Origin: Nevskia sp964451925
Lineage (GTDB): Bacteria > Pseudomonadota > Gammaproteobacteria > Nevskiales > Nevskiaceae
Assembly (NCBI GenBank): GCA_964451925.1
Contig: CAYVKA010000014.1
Coordinates: 1 to 64,000 of the forward strand
Direction: 5' to 3'
Length of the DNA stretch: 64,000 bases
The notes under the pieces were generated by a model, which was not told the DNA's origin, searched no databases, and saw only the letters and a list, made by a program, of their open reading frames with translations. The position numbers were made by a program, and so were the translations under genes. Below, piece by piece: positions 26,524 through 34,852 of the stretch (positions are counted from its first letter, which is position 1; every line of letters begins with the position of its first letter).

Positions 26524-27129
26524 ATGAGTGTTCTTGTTGGCCGCGCCGCCCCCGATTTCACCGCCGCCGCCGTGCTCGGCGACGGCTCCATCACCGAGAA
26601 TTTCAAACTGTCCGATTTCAAGGGCAAGAAATACGTGGCCCTGTTCTTCTGGCCGCTGGATTTCACCTTCGTCTGCCCGTCCGAGATCATCGCGCACAAC
26701 AACCGCCTGAAGCAGTTCGAGGAGCGCGGCGTGCAGCTGGTGGGCGTGTCGATCGACTCGCAGTTCACGCATTTCGCCTGGCGCAGCACGCCGGCGGCCA
26801 AGGGCGGCATCGGCGCGGTCGGCTTCCCGCTGGTGGCCGACGTCAAGCACGAGATCGCCCAGGCCTACGGCATCGAGCATCCGCAAGCCGGCGTGGCGCT
26901 GCGCGCCTCGTTCCTGATCGACAAGGACGGCATCGTGCAGCACCAGGTGGTCAACAATCTGCCGCTCGGCCGTGAAGTGGACGAACTGCTGCGCCTGGTC
27001 GATGCGCTACAGTTCACCGAGCAGCACGGCGAGGTGTGCCCGGCCGGCTGGCACAAGGGCGAGGAAGGCATGAAGCCGACCGCCGACGGCGTGGCCGCCT
27101 ACCTGGCCAAGCACGCCGAAGCGCTGTAA
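26524..27129 (+). CDS. Typical 2-Cys peroxiredoxin (AhpC/Prx1 type)
   Basis: The enzyme reduces hydrogen peroxide and organic peroxides using thiols. The 201-residue protein has the peroxidatic cysteine in DFTFVCPSE (Cys51) and the resolving cysteine in GEVCPAGW (Cys172). FLIDKDGIVQHQVVN and GRSVDELLR-like NLPLGREVDELLR segments are typical of the family. AAAGGAG precedes the ATG by six bases. trxB follows 83 bases downstream on the same strand, so the thioredoxin system may be the electron donor. Confidence 0.95.
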   Translation: MSVLVGRAAPDFTAAAVLGDGSITENFKLSDFKGKKYVALFFWPLDFTFVCPSEIIAHNNRLKQFEERGVQLVGVSIDSQFTHFAWRSTPAAKGGIGAVGFPLVADVKHEIAQAYGIEHPQAGVALRASFLIDKDGIVQHQVVNNLPLGREVDELLRLVDALQFTEQHGEVCPAGWHKGEEGMKPTADGVAAYLAKHAEAL

Positions 27130-27143
27130 ACCCTCGGCAACTG

Positions 27144-27168
27144 CCCTCTCCCGCTGAACGGGAGAGGG
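27144..27168 (+). terminator. Hairpin between the peroxiredoxin gene and trxB
   Basis: CCCTCTCCCG (27144-27153) pairs with CGGGAGAGGG (27159-27168) and is followed by TCTTT. It may act as a partial terminator or attenuator between the two genes. The CCCTCTCCC/GGGAGAGGG core is also a common dispersed intergenic motif. Confidence 0.55.
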
Positions 27169-27212
27169 TCTTTCCGGGGCAATCCAGCAATCATTCCAGT
27201 ATCGAGACCGTC

Positions 27213-28178
27213 ATGAGCAAGCACCACCGCCTCATCATCCTCGGCTCCGGACCCGCCGGCTACACCGCCGCGGTCTACGCCGCGCGCGCCAACCTCAAGC
27301 CGGTGCTGATCACCGGCCTGGAGCAGGGCGGCCAGCTGATGACCACGACCGAGGTGGACAACTGGCCGGGCGACGTCCACGGCCTGATGGGGCCGGACCT
27401 GATGGAGCGCATGCGCCAGCACGCCGAGCGCTTCGACACGCAGTTCGTGTACGACCATATCCACGAAGTGAACCTGAAGCAGCGCCCGTTCTGGCTGCGC
27501 GGCGACCAGGGCCAGTACACCTGCGACGCGCTGATCGTCGCCACCGGCGCCAGCGCCATGTACCTGGGCCTGGACTCGGAGCAGAGCTTCCGCGGCAAGG
27601 GCGTGTCCGCCTGCGCCACCTGCGACGGCTTCTTCTACAAGGGACAGGACGTGATGGTGGTGGGCGGCGGCAACACCGCGGTGGAAGAGGCGCTGTACCT
27701 GGCCAACATCGCCAACAAGGTCACCATCGTGCACCGCCGCGACAAGTTCCGCGGCGAGAAGATCCTGCATGACAAGCTGTTCAGGAAGGCGGCGGAAGGC
27801 AAGGTCGAGATCGCCTTCAACACCACGCTGGACGAGGTGCTCGGCGACGCCTCCGGCGTCACCGGCGCGCGCATCAAGGGCGGCGACGGCAAGACCCGCG
27901 ACATCGCGCTGAAGGGCGTGTTCATCGCCATCGGCCATTCGCCCAACACCGCCATGTTCGAGGGCCAGCTGGAGATGCACAACGGTTACCTCAAGGTGCG
28001 CAGCGGCAGCAACGGCGGCGCCACCGAAACCAGCGTGCCGGGAGTGTTCGCCGCCGGCGACGTGATGGATCACGTCTATCGCCAGGCCATCACCTCCGCC
28101 GGCACCGGCTGCCAGGCGGCGCTGGATGCGGAGAAGTTCCTCGACAAGATTCCGGAAACGGTGCCGGCGGCGGACTGA
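27213..28178 (+). CDS. trxB: Thioredoxin-disulfide reductase
   Basis: TrxB transfers electrons from NADPH through FAD to thioredoxin. The 321-residue protein (E. coli 321) has the FAD site LIILGSGPAGYTAA, the redox pair in VSACATCDGFF (Cys134, Cys137), the NADPH site MVVGGGNTAVEEAL with HRRDKFR, and the C-terminal GVFAAGDVMD. The ATG at 27213 begins MSKHHRLIILGSG. A terminator lies after the gene. The upstream peroxiredoxin is a likely client of the same pathway. Confidence 0.97.
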   Translation: MSKHHRLIILGSGPAGYTAAVYAARANLKPVLITGLEQGGQLMTTTEVDNWPGDVHGLMGPDLMERMRQHAERFDTQFVYDHIHEVNLKQRPFWLRGDQGQYTCDALIVATGASAMYLGLDSEQSFRGKGVSACATCDGFFYKGQDVMVVGGGNTAVEEALYLANIANKVTIVHRRDKFRGEKILHDKLFRKAAEGKVEIAFNTTLDEVLGDASGVTGARIKGGDGKTRDIALKGVFIAIGHSPNTAMFEGQLEMHNGYLKVRSGSNGGATETSVPGVFAAGDVMDHVYRQAITSAGTGCQAALDAEKFLDKIPETVPAAD

Positions 28179-28208
28179 GCCGGCATTCGCGCCTGCGCAA
28201 CGAAGACC

Positions 28209-28232
28209 ATCCCGGCCACGGCCGGGATTTTC
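28209..28232 (+). terminator. Rho-independent terminator after trxB
   Basis: ATCCCGGCC (28209-28217) pairs with GGCCGGGAT (28220-28228) with a two-base loop in the drawn form, followed by TTTCGTTT. It starts 31 bases after the trxB stop codon. Confidence 0.8.
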
Positions 28233-28342
28233 GTTTGCGCGCCAGGATCCGCTGCGGCGTTGCCATTCCCGCCGCGGCCGGGCAAGCTTCGGCTTGCGGA
28301 TTCCGGGAGGACAGGGCCGCCACGATCCAGGGAGCGCGGTGA

Positions 28343-28966
28343 ATGAAGATGAAACTGTACCTGAGCCTGACCTCGCCCTATGCGCGCAAGGTCCGCATTC
28401 TGGTACAGGAACTGGGCCTCGGCGACCTGGTCAGCGAGGTGGTGGTGGACCCCTACAACGCGCCGGCCGACTTCCTCGGCGCCAATCCCCTGTCCAAGGT
28501 GCCGACCCTGGTCACGGAAAAGGGCGAGGCCCTGCCGGACAGCAAGCTGATCGCCGAATACCTGCAGACCCGGGCCCGTGGCAGCATCGTCACCCTGCCC
28601 CGCGGCGCGCAGCGCTGGACACTGCTGCGCCGCCTGCAGCTGGCCGAAGGCGTGCTCGACGCCGCTGTCGCGATGCGCATGGAGAAAGCGGTGCGGCCGC
28701 CCGAATTCGTCTACCAGGGCTGGATCGACCGCCAGACCGCCGCCATCAACCGGGCGCTGGACGCGCTCGACAACGAAGCGGCCGAACTGCTGCACGAGGG
28801 CGCAATCCGTACCGTCGAGATCGCCGTGGGCGCGGCGCTCGGCTACCTCGACTTCCGCCATCCGCAGCTGGCATGGCGCTCCGGACGCGAGCGCCTGGCC
28901 AGCTGGTATTTCAGCTTCGCGCAGCGTCCCTCGATGCTGGCGACGCAGCCGCCGGCGGGAGCCTGA
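28343..28966 (+). CDS. Glutathione S-transferase family protein
   Basis: The 207-residue protein has the thioredoxin-fold N-terminus MKLYLSLTSPYARKVRI, with a serine or tyrosine at the usual glutathione contact, NPLSKVPTLVTEKGEALPDSKLIAEYL (cis-proline and the glutathione-binding Asp-Ser), and an all-helical C-terminal domain. This is the pattern of YibF-like bacterial GSTs. The substrate is unknown. GGAGCG precedes the ATG at 28343; ATG 28349 is equally possible. The lipoprotein gene downstream starts six bases after the stop, so the two are cotranscribed. Confidence 0.9.
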   Translation: MKMKLYLSLTSPYARKVRILVQELGLGDLVSEVVVDPYNAPADFLGANPLSKVPTLVTEKGEALPDSKLIAEYLQTRARGSIVTLPRGAQRWTLLRRLQLAEGVLDAAVAMRMEKAVRPPEFVYQGWIDRQTAAINRALDALDNEAAELLHEGAIRTVEIAVGAALGYLDFRHPQLAWRSGRERLASWYFSFAQRPSMLATQPPAGA

Positions 28967-28972
28967 GGGCGC

Positions 28973-29428
28973 ATGCGCCTGCGCTTGTTGGCCCTGCTGC
29001 TGGCAGCGCTGCTGCTGGGCGGCTGCAGCAACATGGGCAGCGGGCCCGAGCGCGCCAAGCGCCAGTCCATCGTCGAAACCGCACTGGGCCAGGTGGGCCG
29101 CCCGTACCGCTATGGCGGCGATTCGCCGGACGGCTTCGACTGCAGCGGCCTGGTCGAATACAGCTATGGCGAGGCCGGCATCAAGGTGCCGCACAATACC
29201 GCCGCCCTGCTTCACAGCGGCTCGAAAATCGGGCTGGACGACGCCCGCCCCGGCGATCTGCTGTTCTATCGCTTCGAGCGCAGCCCGTCCGCGCTGCACG
29301 TCGCGATCTACCTGGGGCACGGCAAGATGGTGCACGCCCCGGCCCATGGCAAGCAGGTGTCGGTGATCCACACCGACGACACGCCGTGGCCCGGTCGCTT
29401 CCTCGGCGCGGTGCGCGTGCTGCAATAG
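28973..29428 (+). CDS. NlpC/P60 family lipoprotein (peptidoglycan endopeptidase)
   Basis: The 151-residue protein has a lipoprotein signal peptide with lipobox LLGGC (Cys18), so it should be anchored in the outer membrane. The NlpC/P60 domain has the catalytic cysteine in GFDCSGLVEY and histidine in ALHVAIYLGHG, with a third polar residue in MVHAPAHG. Related enzymes (MepS, NlpC) cut the D-Glu/DAP or cross-link bonds of peptidoglycan stem peptides. It follows the GST gene by six bases, and a minus-strand terminator lies just beyond. Confidence 0.92.
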   Translation: MRLRLLALLLAALLLGGCSNMGSGPERAKRQSIVETALGQVGRPYRYGGDSPDGFDCSGLVEYSYGEAGIKVPHNTAALLHSGSKIGLDDARPGDLLFYRFERSPSALHVAIYLGHGKMVHAPAHGKQVSVIHTDDTPWPGRFLGAVRVLQ

Positions 29429-29446
29429 CGGTTTTACGACGGGCGC

Positions 29447-29478
29447 AAAAAAGCCGGCGTCACGAAGTGACACCGGCC
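29447..29478 (-). terminator. Rho-independent terminator of the ffh-rpsP-rimM-trmD-rplS operon
   Basis: On the minus strand, GCCGGTGTCAC and GTGACGCCGGC (plus-strand span 29453-29478) form an 11-base stem with one G-U pair and a three-base loop, followed by six T's (plus-strand A run 29447-29452). It lies about 50 bases after the rplS stop codon. Confidence 0.92.
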
Positions 29479-29530
29479 TTGCAGCTTCTGCCTGTTCAGC
29501 GATCCGGTCAGTGCATGACCGGCGCCGCGC

Positions 29531-29881
29531 TCAGCTCAGCTTTTCCTTGATGCGGGCGGCCTTGCCGGCCAGACCGCGCAGGTAGTAAAGCTTGGCGCGG
29601 GCGACGTCGCCACGGCGCTTGACCACGATCTCGGCGACCTGCTGGCTGTAGGTCTGGAACACGCGCTCCACACCCTCGCCATGGCTGATCTTGCGCACGG
29701 TGAACGCGGAATTGACGCCGCGCGAACGGATGCCGATGACCACACCCTCGAAGGCCTGCAGACGCTCACGGTCGCCTTCCTTGACCTTGACCTTGACTTC
29801 CACCGTGTCGCCGGCGCGGAAGTCCGGGACCTTCTTGGACTGCATCTGTTCCGCTTCGAGCTGCTGAATGATGTTGCTCAT
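29531..29881 (-). CDS. rplS: 50S ribosomal protein L19
   Basis: L19 sits at the interface of the 30S and 50S subunits. The 116-residue protein (E. coli 115) has the family segments IIQQLEAEQM, FRAGDTVEVKVKV, FEGVVIGIRSRG and RGDVARAKLYYLRGLAGKAARIKE. It is the last gene of the rpsP-rimM-trmD-rplS operon. The 72-base spacer to trmD is unusual because it contains a copy of the trmD 3' end. Confidence 0.97.
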   Translation of the reverse strand: MSNIIQQLEAEQMQSKKVPDFRAGDTVEVKVKVKEGDRERLQAFEGVVIGIRSRGVNSAFTVRKISHGEGVERVFQTYSQQVAEIVVKRRGDVARAKLYYLRGLAGKAARIKEKLS

Positions 29882-29903
29882 GTTTCCACCTCACCGTTTC
29901 TCA

Positions 29904-30003
29904 ATTCGAACATTCCTGTTCGCAATACCGGCCGTCCTGGCCGGACTGTTCAATTACCGAACGTCCTGTTCGAGCGGCCGGCCATCCAGGGCCGGACTGT
30001 TCG
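29904..30003. repeat. Direct repeat of about 46 bases at the trmD/rplS junction
   Basis: Copy 1 (about 29907-29951) and copy 2 (about 29958-30003) share the blocks CGAAC, TCCTGTTCG, CGGCC and GGCCGGACTGTTC in the same order with a few mismatches. Copy 2 encodes the last residues of TrmD (NSPALDGRPLEQDVR); copy 1 lies in the spacer behind its stop codon. It looks like a small tandem duplication. Confidence 0.75.
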
Positions 30004-30733
30004 AGCCCTGCTCTGCGATGAACTCGCGCAGCAGCGCCGTCTGTTCCTTGTTCAACTCCAGGCCCGCCAACAGATCGGGCCGCTTCAACCAGGTCGCGCC
30101 GAGCGCCTGCTTCAACCGCCAGCGCGCCACCTTGGCATGGTCGCCCGACAGCAGCACCTCCGGCACCGCCGCACCGCGCCAATGCTCCGGCCGCGTGTAG
30201 TGCGGGTGGTCGAGCAGACCGGCGGCGAACGAATCGTTCTGCGCCGACTGCTCGTGGCCGAGTGCGCCGGGCAACCAGCGCGACACCGCATCCACCAGCG
30301 CCATGGCCGGCAACTCCCCGCCCGAAAGCACGAAATCGCCCAGCGACAGCTCCACATCCACCGCGCCCATCGCGCGCTCATCCGGCCCTTCGTAGCGGCC
30401 GCACAGCAAAATCAACCCCGGCTCCTGCGCCAGCCGCCGCACCCAGTCCTGGGTCAGCGGCTCGCCCTGCGGGCTTAGGGCAATCACCTTCACCTCGCCG
30501 ATCGCGGCCTTGGCGGCGGCGATCGCCGCGGCCAGCGGCTCGGCCTCCATCACCATGCCGGGACCACCGCCATACGGCCGGTCGTCGACCCGGCGGTCGC
30601 GATCTGCGCTGTAGTCGCGGATATCGCGCGCCTGCAGCTGCAACACCCCGGCCTCCACCGCCTTGCGGGGGATGCCGAACCGCACCACCTGCTCCACCAG
30701 TTCCGGGAACAGGGTCAGAATCTCGATCTTCAC
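29954..30733 (-). CDS. trmD: tRNA (guanine-N1)-methyltransferase TrmD
   Basis: TrmD methylates G37 of tRNAs with a G36 and prevents frameshifting. The 259-residue SPOUT enzyme has YGGGPGMVM, the knot segments LILLCGRYEGPDERAM and LGDFVLSGGELPAMALVDAV, and WRGAAVPEVLLSGDHAKVARWR. The common GRYEGID reads GRYEGPD here. The last residues (SPALDGRPLEQDVR) lie beyond the conserved domain and within a duplicated DNA segment. It lies in the rpsP-rimM-trmD-rplS operon. Confidence 0.96.
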   Translation of the reverse strand: MKIEILTLFPELVEQVVRFGIPRKAVEAGVLQLQARDIRDYSADRDRRVDDRPYGGGPGMVMEAEPLAAAIAAAKAAIGEVKVIALSPQGEPLTQDWVRRLAQEPGLILLCGRYEGPDERAMGAVDVELSLGDFVLSGGELPAMALVDAVSRWLPGALGHEQSAQNDSFAAGLLDHPHYTRPEHWRGAAVPEVLLSGDHAKVARWRLKQALGATWLKRPDLLAGLELNKEQTALLREFIAEQGSNSPALDGRPLEQDVR

Positions 30734-30764
30734 CGGGCGATCCTCACCGGTCTTTCCCGGCGCC

Positions 30765-31280
30765 TCAGTAGTCCGGCGCCCAGTCGGCGACGATCCGCTT
30801 GCCCTCCAGATCGACCGACTGGATGATCGGACCGACCACGAACGGGATCAGCCGCTCGACTTCGCCATCCTGCAACACCAGCACATCCTGCGGGCCGTTT
30901 TCCATCACGCTGGCCACCCGGCCCAGGGGCTCACCGGCACTTGATACCACGTCCAGGCCGACCAGGTCGTCCCAGTAATAACTGCCCGGCGGCGGCTTCG
31001 GCAGCAAAGCCCGGTCCACCTGGATCTCGGCGCCGAGCAAGCTGGCGGCGACATCGCGATCCTCGATCGGCGCGCCGTTGGCGTCGCTGATCTTCGCCAC
31101 CAGGCCTGCGGTCTGTGCCCTGCCCTCGATCAGCCGGGCTTCATACGGCTGCGCGGTGACCAGCCACCAGCGCGAATAATTCAGCAGGTTTTCGGCGGGA
31201 CGGGTGTAGGACTGCAGCTTGACCCAGCCGCGGACGCCGAAAACCCCTGCGATACGGCCAAGCGTGACCCGGCGGGTCAC
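30765..31280 (-). CDS. rimM: Ribosome maturation factor RimM
   Basis: RimM binds S19 and helps form the 30S head. The 171-residue protein has the N-terminal barrel (VTLGRIAGVFGVRGWVKLQSYT) and the PRC-barrel C-terminal domain (YYWDDLVGLDVVSSAGEPLG, DVLVLQ, LIPFV). The start at 31280 is two bases from the rpsP stop codon, and trmD follows 31 bases downstream. Length is normal (E. coli 182). Confidence 0.96.
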   Translation of the reverse strand: MTRRVTLGRIAGVFGVRGWVKLQSYTRPAENLLNYSRWWLVTAQPYEARLIEGRAQTAGLVAKISDANGAPIEDRDVAASLLGAEIQVDRALLPKPPPGSYYWDDLVGLDVVSSAGEPLGRVASVMENGPQDVLVLQDGEVERLIPFVVGPIIQSVDLEGKRIVADWAPDY

Positions 31281-31282
31281 TA

Positions 31283-31540
31283 TTAGGCCGCTTTCTCCGC
31301 CGCGGTGGCGCCCTTCACCAGGAAGGCGACACGCTCGGAAACCTGCGCACCCTTGCCCTTCCAGTACTCGACGCGGGTCTGATCGACCACCAGCTTCTGC
31401 TCGCCGCCCTTGGCATTGGGGTTGTAGTAACCCAGGCGCTCGATGAACTTGCCGTCGCGCGAGGACCGGCTTTCGGTCGCCACGACGTGGTAGAACGGAC
31501 GTTTCTTGGCGCCAGCGCGAGCCAGACGAATTTTTACCAT
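31283..31540 (-). CDS. rpsP: 30S ribosomal protein S16
   Basis: The 85-residue protein (E. coli 82) begins MVKIRLARAGAKKRPFYHVV and has SRSSRDGKFIERLGYYNP, the S16 signature. It is the first ribosomal gene of the operon and is separated from ffh upstream by about 190 bases that contain a dispersed repeat. Confidence 0.97.
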   Translation of the reverse strand: MVKIRLARAGAKKRPFYHVVATESRSSRDGKFIERLGYYNPNAKGGEQKLVVDQTRVEYWKGKGAQVSERVAFLVKGATAAEKAA

Positions 31541-31639
31541 GGTTTCAAACTCTCGAAAGATCCGCGACTGCGTGCGCGAAAGCGTGGGATTTTAGCCGCC
31601 GCGGCGCGAAAAATCAAAGAGTTTGCCGGGTTTTCGGCC

Positions 31640-31727
31640 GGGAATCGGGAATGGGGAATAGGGGATCGTCAAAGCGGGAAGCGGATTCCGGAGCTTTCTC
31701 CCGATTCCCCATTCCCGACCCCCGGCT
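31640..31727. repeat. Dispersed inverted repeat between ffh and rpsP
   Basis: The arm GGGAATCGGGAATGGGGAAT (from 31641) is answered by GATTCCCCATTCCCGA (about 31704-31719). A second element with the same core lies on the other side of ffh (33091-33172). Such 'gggaatcgggaatgggg' elements are frequent between genes in Xanthomonadales-type genomes. Confidence 0.8.
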
Positions 31728-31730
31728 TTT

Positions 31731-33089
31731 TCAGCGCATCATCCCTGGCGGCAGGCGCCCGGCCAGGCCACGCATCAGCTTGGCCATGCCGCCGCCAGCC
31801 AGCTTTTTCATCATTTCGCGGGTCTGGTCGAACTGGCGCAACAGCTTGTTCACCTCTTGCACTTCCATGCCGGCACCGGCGGCGATGCGGCGCTTGCGCG
31901 AGGCCTTGATCAGGTCCGGGAAGCGGCGCTCCTGCGGCGTCATGGAATTGATGATGGCCACGGCGCGCTTGATCTCGCGCTCGGGCTGCGCCTTCTGCAG
32001 CTGCGCCTGGATCTTGGCGCTGCCGGGCAGCTTTTCCAGCAGCGACTCGACACCGCCCATGTTCTGCATCTGCTGCATCTGGTCGCGGAAATCCTGCAGG
32101 TCGAAGCCCTTCTTCGACTTGAGCTTGCCGGCCAGCTTGGCCGCGGCCTCGGCATCGACCTTGCGCGCCGTCTCCTCGATCAGGCCGAGCATGTCGCCCT
32201 GGCCGAGAATGCGCGCAGCGATGCGGTCCGGGTGGAACACTTCCAGCGCCGCCGACTTCTCGCCGACGCCGATGAACTTGACCGGCTTGCCGGTGACGTG
32301 GCGCACCGACAGCGCGGCGCCGCCGCGCGAGTCGCCGTCGGCCTTGGTCAGGATCACGCCGGTGAGCGGCACCGTCTCGGAGAAGACCTTGGCGGTCTTG
32401 GCCGCGTCCTGGCCGGTCATCGAGTCGACCACGAACAGCGTTTCGATCGGGTTCAGCGCGCCATGCAGCGCCGCGATCTCCTTCATCATCGCTTCGTCGA
32501 TGGAGGTGCGGCCGGCGGTATCGACGATCAGCACATCGAGATACTGCTTGCGCGCGTATTCCACCGCGGCGGCGGCGATGGCCAGAGGATCCTGCCCGGC
32601 CTGGCTGGGGAACCACTCGACTCCGACATTGCCGGCGACGATCTTCAACTGCTCGATGGCGGCCGGGCGGTAGACGTCGCACGACACCACCAGCACCTTT
32701 TTCTTCTCCACCTCGCGCAGGCGCAGCGCCAGCTTGCCGGTGGTGGTGGTCTTGCCCGAACCCTGCAGGCCGCACATCAGCAGGATGGCCGGCGGCTGGG
32801 TGCGCAGGTTGAGCGGCTCGGCGCTGCCGCCGAGCACTGCGGTCAGCTCCTGCTGCACGATGCGCAGCAAGGCCTGGCCCGGCGTCAGGCTCTGCGTGAC
32901 CTCCTGGCCGACAGCGCGGGTCCTGATGCGCTCGACGAAGTCGCGCACCACCGGCAGCGCCACGTCCGCTTCCAGCAGCGCCATGCGCAGTTCGCGGGCC
33001 GCGGTGTTGACCTGCTCCTCGGTGAGGCGACCCTGGCCGCGCAGGGCGTCAAGCGTGCGGGTCAGGCGGCTGCTGAGGTTTTCGAACAT
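31731..33089 (-). CDS. ffh: Signal recognition particle protein Ffh
   Basis: Ffh binds 4.5S RNA and signal sequences and docks with FtsY to target membrane proteins. The 452-residue protein (E. coli 453) has the N domain, the GTPase motifs GLQGSGKTTTTGKLA, DVYRPAAIEQL, DTAGRTSID and TKADGDSRGG, and a methionine-rich M domain (QMQQMQNMGGV, SMTPQERR, GMEVQEVNKLLRQF). It is flanked on both sides by the same type of inverted repeat. rpsP follows on the same strand. Confidence 0.97.
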   Translation of the reverse strand: MFENLSSRLTRTLDALRGQGRLTEEQVNTAARELRMALLEADVALPVVRDFVERIRTRAVGQEVTQSLTPGQALLRIVQQELTAVLGGSAEPLNLRTQPPAILLMCGLQGSGKTTTTGKLALRLREVEKKKVLVVSCDVYRPAAIEQLKIVAGNVGVEWFPSQAGQDPLAIAAAAVEYARKQYLDVLIVDTAGRTSIDEAMMKEIAALHGALNPIETLFVVDSMTGQDAAKTAKVFSETVPLTGVILTKADGDSRGGAALSVRHVTGKPVKFIGVGEKSAALEVFHPDRIAARILGQGDMLGLIEETARKVDAEAAAKLAGKLKSKKGFDLQDFRDQMQQMQNMGGVESLLEKLPGSAKIQAQLQKAQPEREIKRAVAIINSMTPQERRFPDLIKASRKRRIAAGAGMEVQEVNKLLRQFDQTREMMKKLAGGGMAKLMRGLAGRLPPGMMR

Positions 33090-33090
33090 A

Positions 33091-33172
33091 CCGGGAATCG
33101 AGAATGGGGAATCGGGAGTAGTTTAAGCCATCCCGCTTTTACGATTCCCGATTCTCCATTGCCGATTCCCGC
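33091..33172. repeat. Dispersed inverted repeat upstream of ffh
   Basis: CCGGGAATCGAGAATGGGGA (from 33092) with GATTCCCGATTCTCCATTG (about 33140-33158) forms an imperfect inverted repeat. It falls between ffh and the metallo-beta-lactamase-fold gene, and the same core is found between ffh and rpsP. Confidence 0.8.
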
Positions 33173-33173
33173 C

Positions 33174-33938
33174 TCAGGAGAGAATGATGTCGCCGCGCTT
33201 GAGGTGGCTGTAGTCCCAGCCGGCCAGGGCGGTGAGGCACTGCTGCTCGATGGCGCGCTCGGTGCCGGGCTTGTGATGGGTCAGGAACAGTTTCGGCCGG
33301 TGGCGCAGTTTGCCCAGTTCGCGGCCGAGCAGCGACGGCGTGAAATGCTTGGCGATCTGCCCCAGCTCCGCATCCTCGTCGGGAAAGGCGATCTCGATCA
33401 TCAGCCGGTCCAGGCGCGGCTGCCGGTTGAGGAACTGCCACAGCCGGTCGTCGGCGTAGGTGTCGCCACTGAAGGCGAACACGCCGTCGCCACTGTCGAT
33501 CAGGTAGCCCACCGCAGGCACCGTATGCAGCACCTCGAATGGCGTCACCTGCAGATCGCCCAGGCGGGTGGTGACGGCGGGCTGCAGCGTATGGAAGCGC
33601 ATCAGCGGATGCTCGTCGTCGGGCAGCTTGGTGAAATCCGGCCACAGCTTCCAGTTGAACAGGTGCTCCTGCAGCGCGGCGACGGTTTCGCCCAGGGCAT
33701 GGACATGCAAAGGGCGCTCGATCAGTCCGAACAGGTTGTCGGCCATGAAGGCCAGTCCACAGACGTGATCGAGGTGCGAGTGGGTCACCAGCACATCGCT
33801 GACCCGGCCCATTTGCGCAAGGCTGAGGTCACCGACGCCGGTGCCGGCGTCGATCAGCAACTCGTCATCGACCAGCAGGCCGGTGGTCCGCAGGCCGGGC
33901 CCCACCCCCCCGCTGCAACCCAAGACTTTGATGCGCAT
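33174..33938 (-). CDS. Metallo-beta-lactamase-fold hydrolase, class II cyclic nucleotide phosphodiesterase-like
   Basis: The 254-residue protein starts MRIKVLGCSGGVGPGLRTTGLLVDDELLIDAG-type sequence and has the metal motif VTHSHLDHVCGLAFMADNLF, then FAFSGDTYADDR and LFLTHHKPGTE as later ligands. The N-terminal pattern matches class II 3',5'-cyclic nucleotide phosphodiesterases (CpdP, PF02112) better than RNase Z or ordinary lactamases. cAMP hydrolysis is therefore likely but not shown. The start at 33938 was chosen because the upstream residues are not conserved. Confidence 0.85.
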   Translation of the reverse strand: MRIKVLGCSGGVGPGLRTTGLLVDDELLIDAGTGVGDLSLAQMGRVSDVLVTHSHLDHVCGLAFMADNLFGLIERPLHVHALGETVAALQEHLFNWKLWPDFTKLPDDEHPLMRFHTLQPAVTTRLGDLQVTPFEVLHTVPAVGYLIDSGDGVFAFSGDTYADDRLWQFLNRQPRLDRLMIEIAFPDEDAELGQIAKHFTPSLLGRELGKLRHRPKLFLTHHKPGTERAIEQQCLTALAGWDYSHLKRGDIILS

Positions 33939-34060
33939 TGCGAAATATATATGAGTTTGTCCGGATACTAACACAGCATTTCCAGCCGGAACCGTGCGCC
34001 GCGGCCGTGTAAAAGCGGCCTGCCGATGCTATCGTGGAGAGTGTTCAAGACCGTTTTCCC

Positions 34061-34852
34061 ATGCCACTGACCCTGAGCCTGATCGCCGCCCTGCTCTATT
34101 GCGGGGCCGCCTGGAGAGCCGCGCGCAGCTCCCAGGTCGATACGCTGTCGCTGCGCGGACTGGTGCCCCTGGCGCTGGCCCTGCATGCTGTCGCCCTGCT
34201 GTTGCAGACGGTGAGTGGCAGCCAGCTGCAGATCGGCGTCGGCGAGGCGGCGTCGCTGCTGGCCTGGCTGTCGGCGCTGATGCTGTGGGTGTTCTGCCTG
34301 CGCGAGCCGCTGCAGGCGCTGGGCGTGGTGAACTATCCGTTCACCGCGCTGTGCGCCCTGTGGCCGGCGCTGGCCAGTGGCGCGGTCAACCCGATCCCGC
34401 TCGCCGACTGGCGCCTGGGCGTGCATATCGTGCTGTCCCTGCTCAGCGCCGGGCTGCTGACGCTGGCGGCGATCCACGCCCTGGCGATCGCCATCCTCGA
34501 CCGCATCCTGCACCGCCCCGACAGCATCGCCCTGGCGCGCCGCCTGCCGCCGCTGCAGACCATGGAGAAGCTGCTTTTCCAGTTGATTTTCGTGGGTTTT
34601 TTCCTGCTCAGCCTGACGCTGTGCAGCGGCCTGCTGATCATTCCCGACCTGCACGGCGAGCACCTGGCGCAGCTGATCCTGACCGCCAGCGCCTGGGTCA
34701 TCTTCAGCGTGCTGCTGTGGGGCCGCCTGCGCTACGGCTGGCGCGGACGCACGGCCATCCGCTGGGCGCTGTCCGGCTATGCCACGCTGGTCGCGGCCTA
34801 TTTCGGCAGCAAGCTGCTGCTGGAGCAGATCTTCAACATCCATTGGAGCTGA
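34061..34852 (+). CDS. CcsA/HemX-like inner membrane protein (YpjD type)
   Basis: The 263-residue protein has about eight membrane helices and the cytochrome c assembly domain fold (PF01578) as in E. coli YpjD. Its position, divergent from the ffh region and followed by a CNNM/CBS gene, is the same as in E. coli (ffh-ypjD-yfjD). A tryptophan-rich haem motif is not obvious. The ATG at 34061 was chosen; an in-frame GTG at 34034 is possible. Its role is not established. Confidence 0.85.
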   Translation: MPLTLSLIAALLYCGAAWRAARSSQVDTLSLRGLVPLALALHAVALLLQTVSGSQLQIGVGEAASLLAWLSALMLWVFCLREPLQALGVVNYPFTALCALWPALASGAVNPIPLADWRLGVHIVLSLLSAGLLTLAAIHALAIAILDRILHRPDSIALARRLPPLQTMEKLLFQLIFVGFFLLSLTLCSGLLIIPDLHGEHLAQLILTASAWVIFSVLLWGRLRYGWRGRTAIRWALSGYATLVAAYFGSKLLLEQIFNIHWS

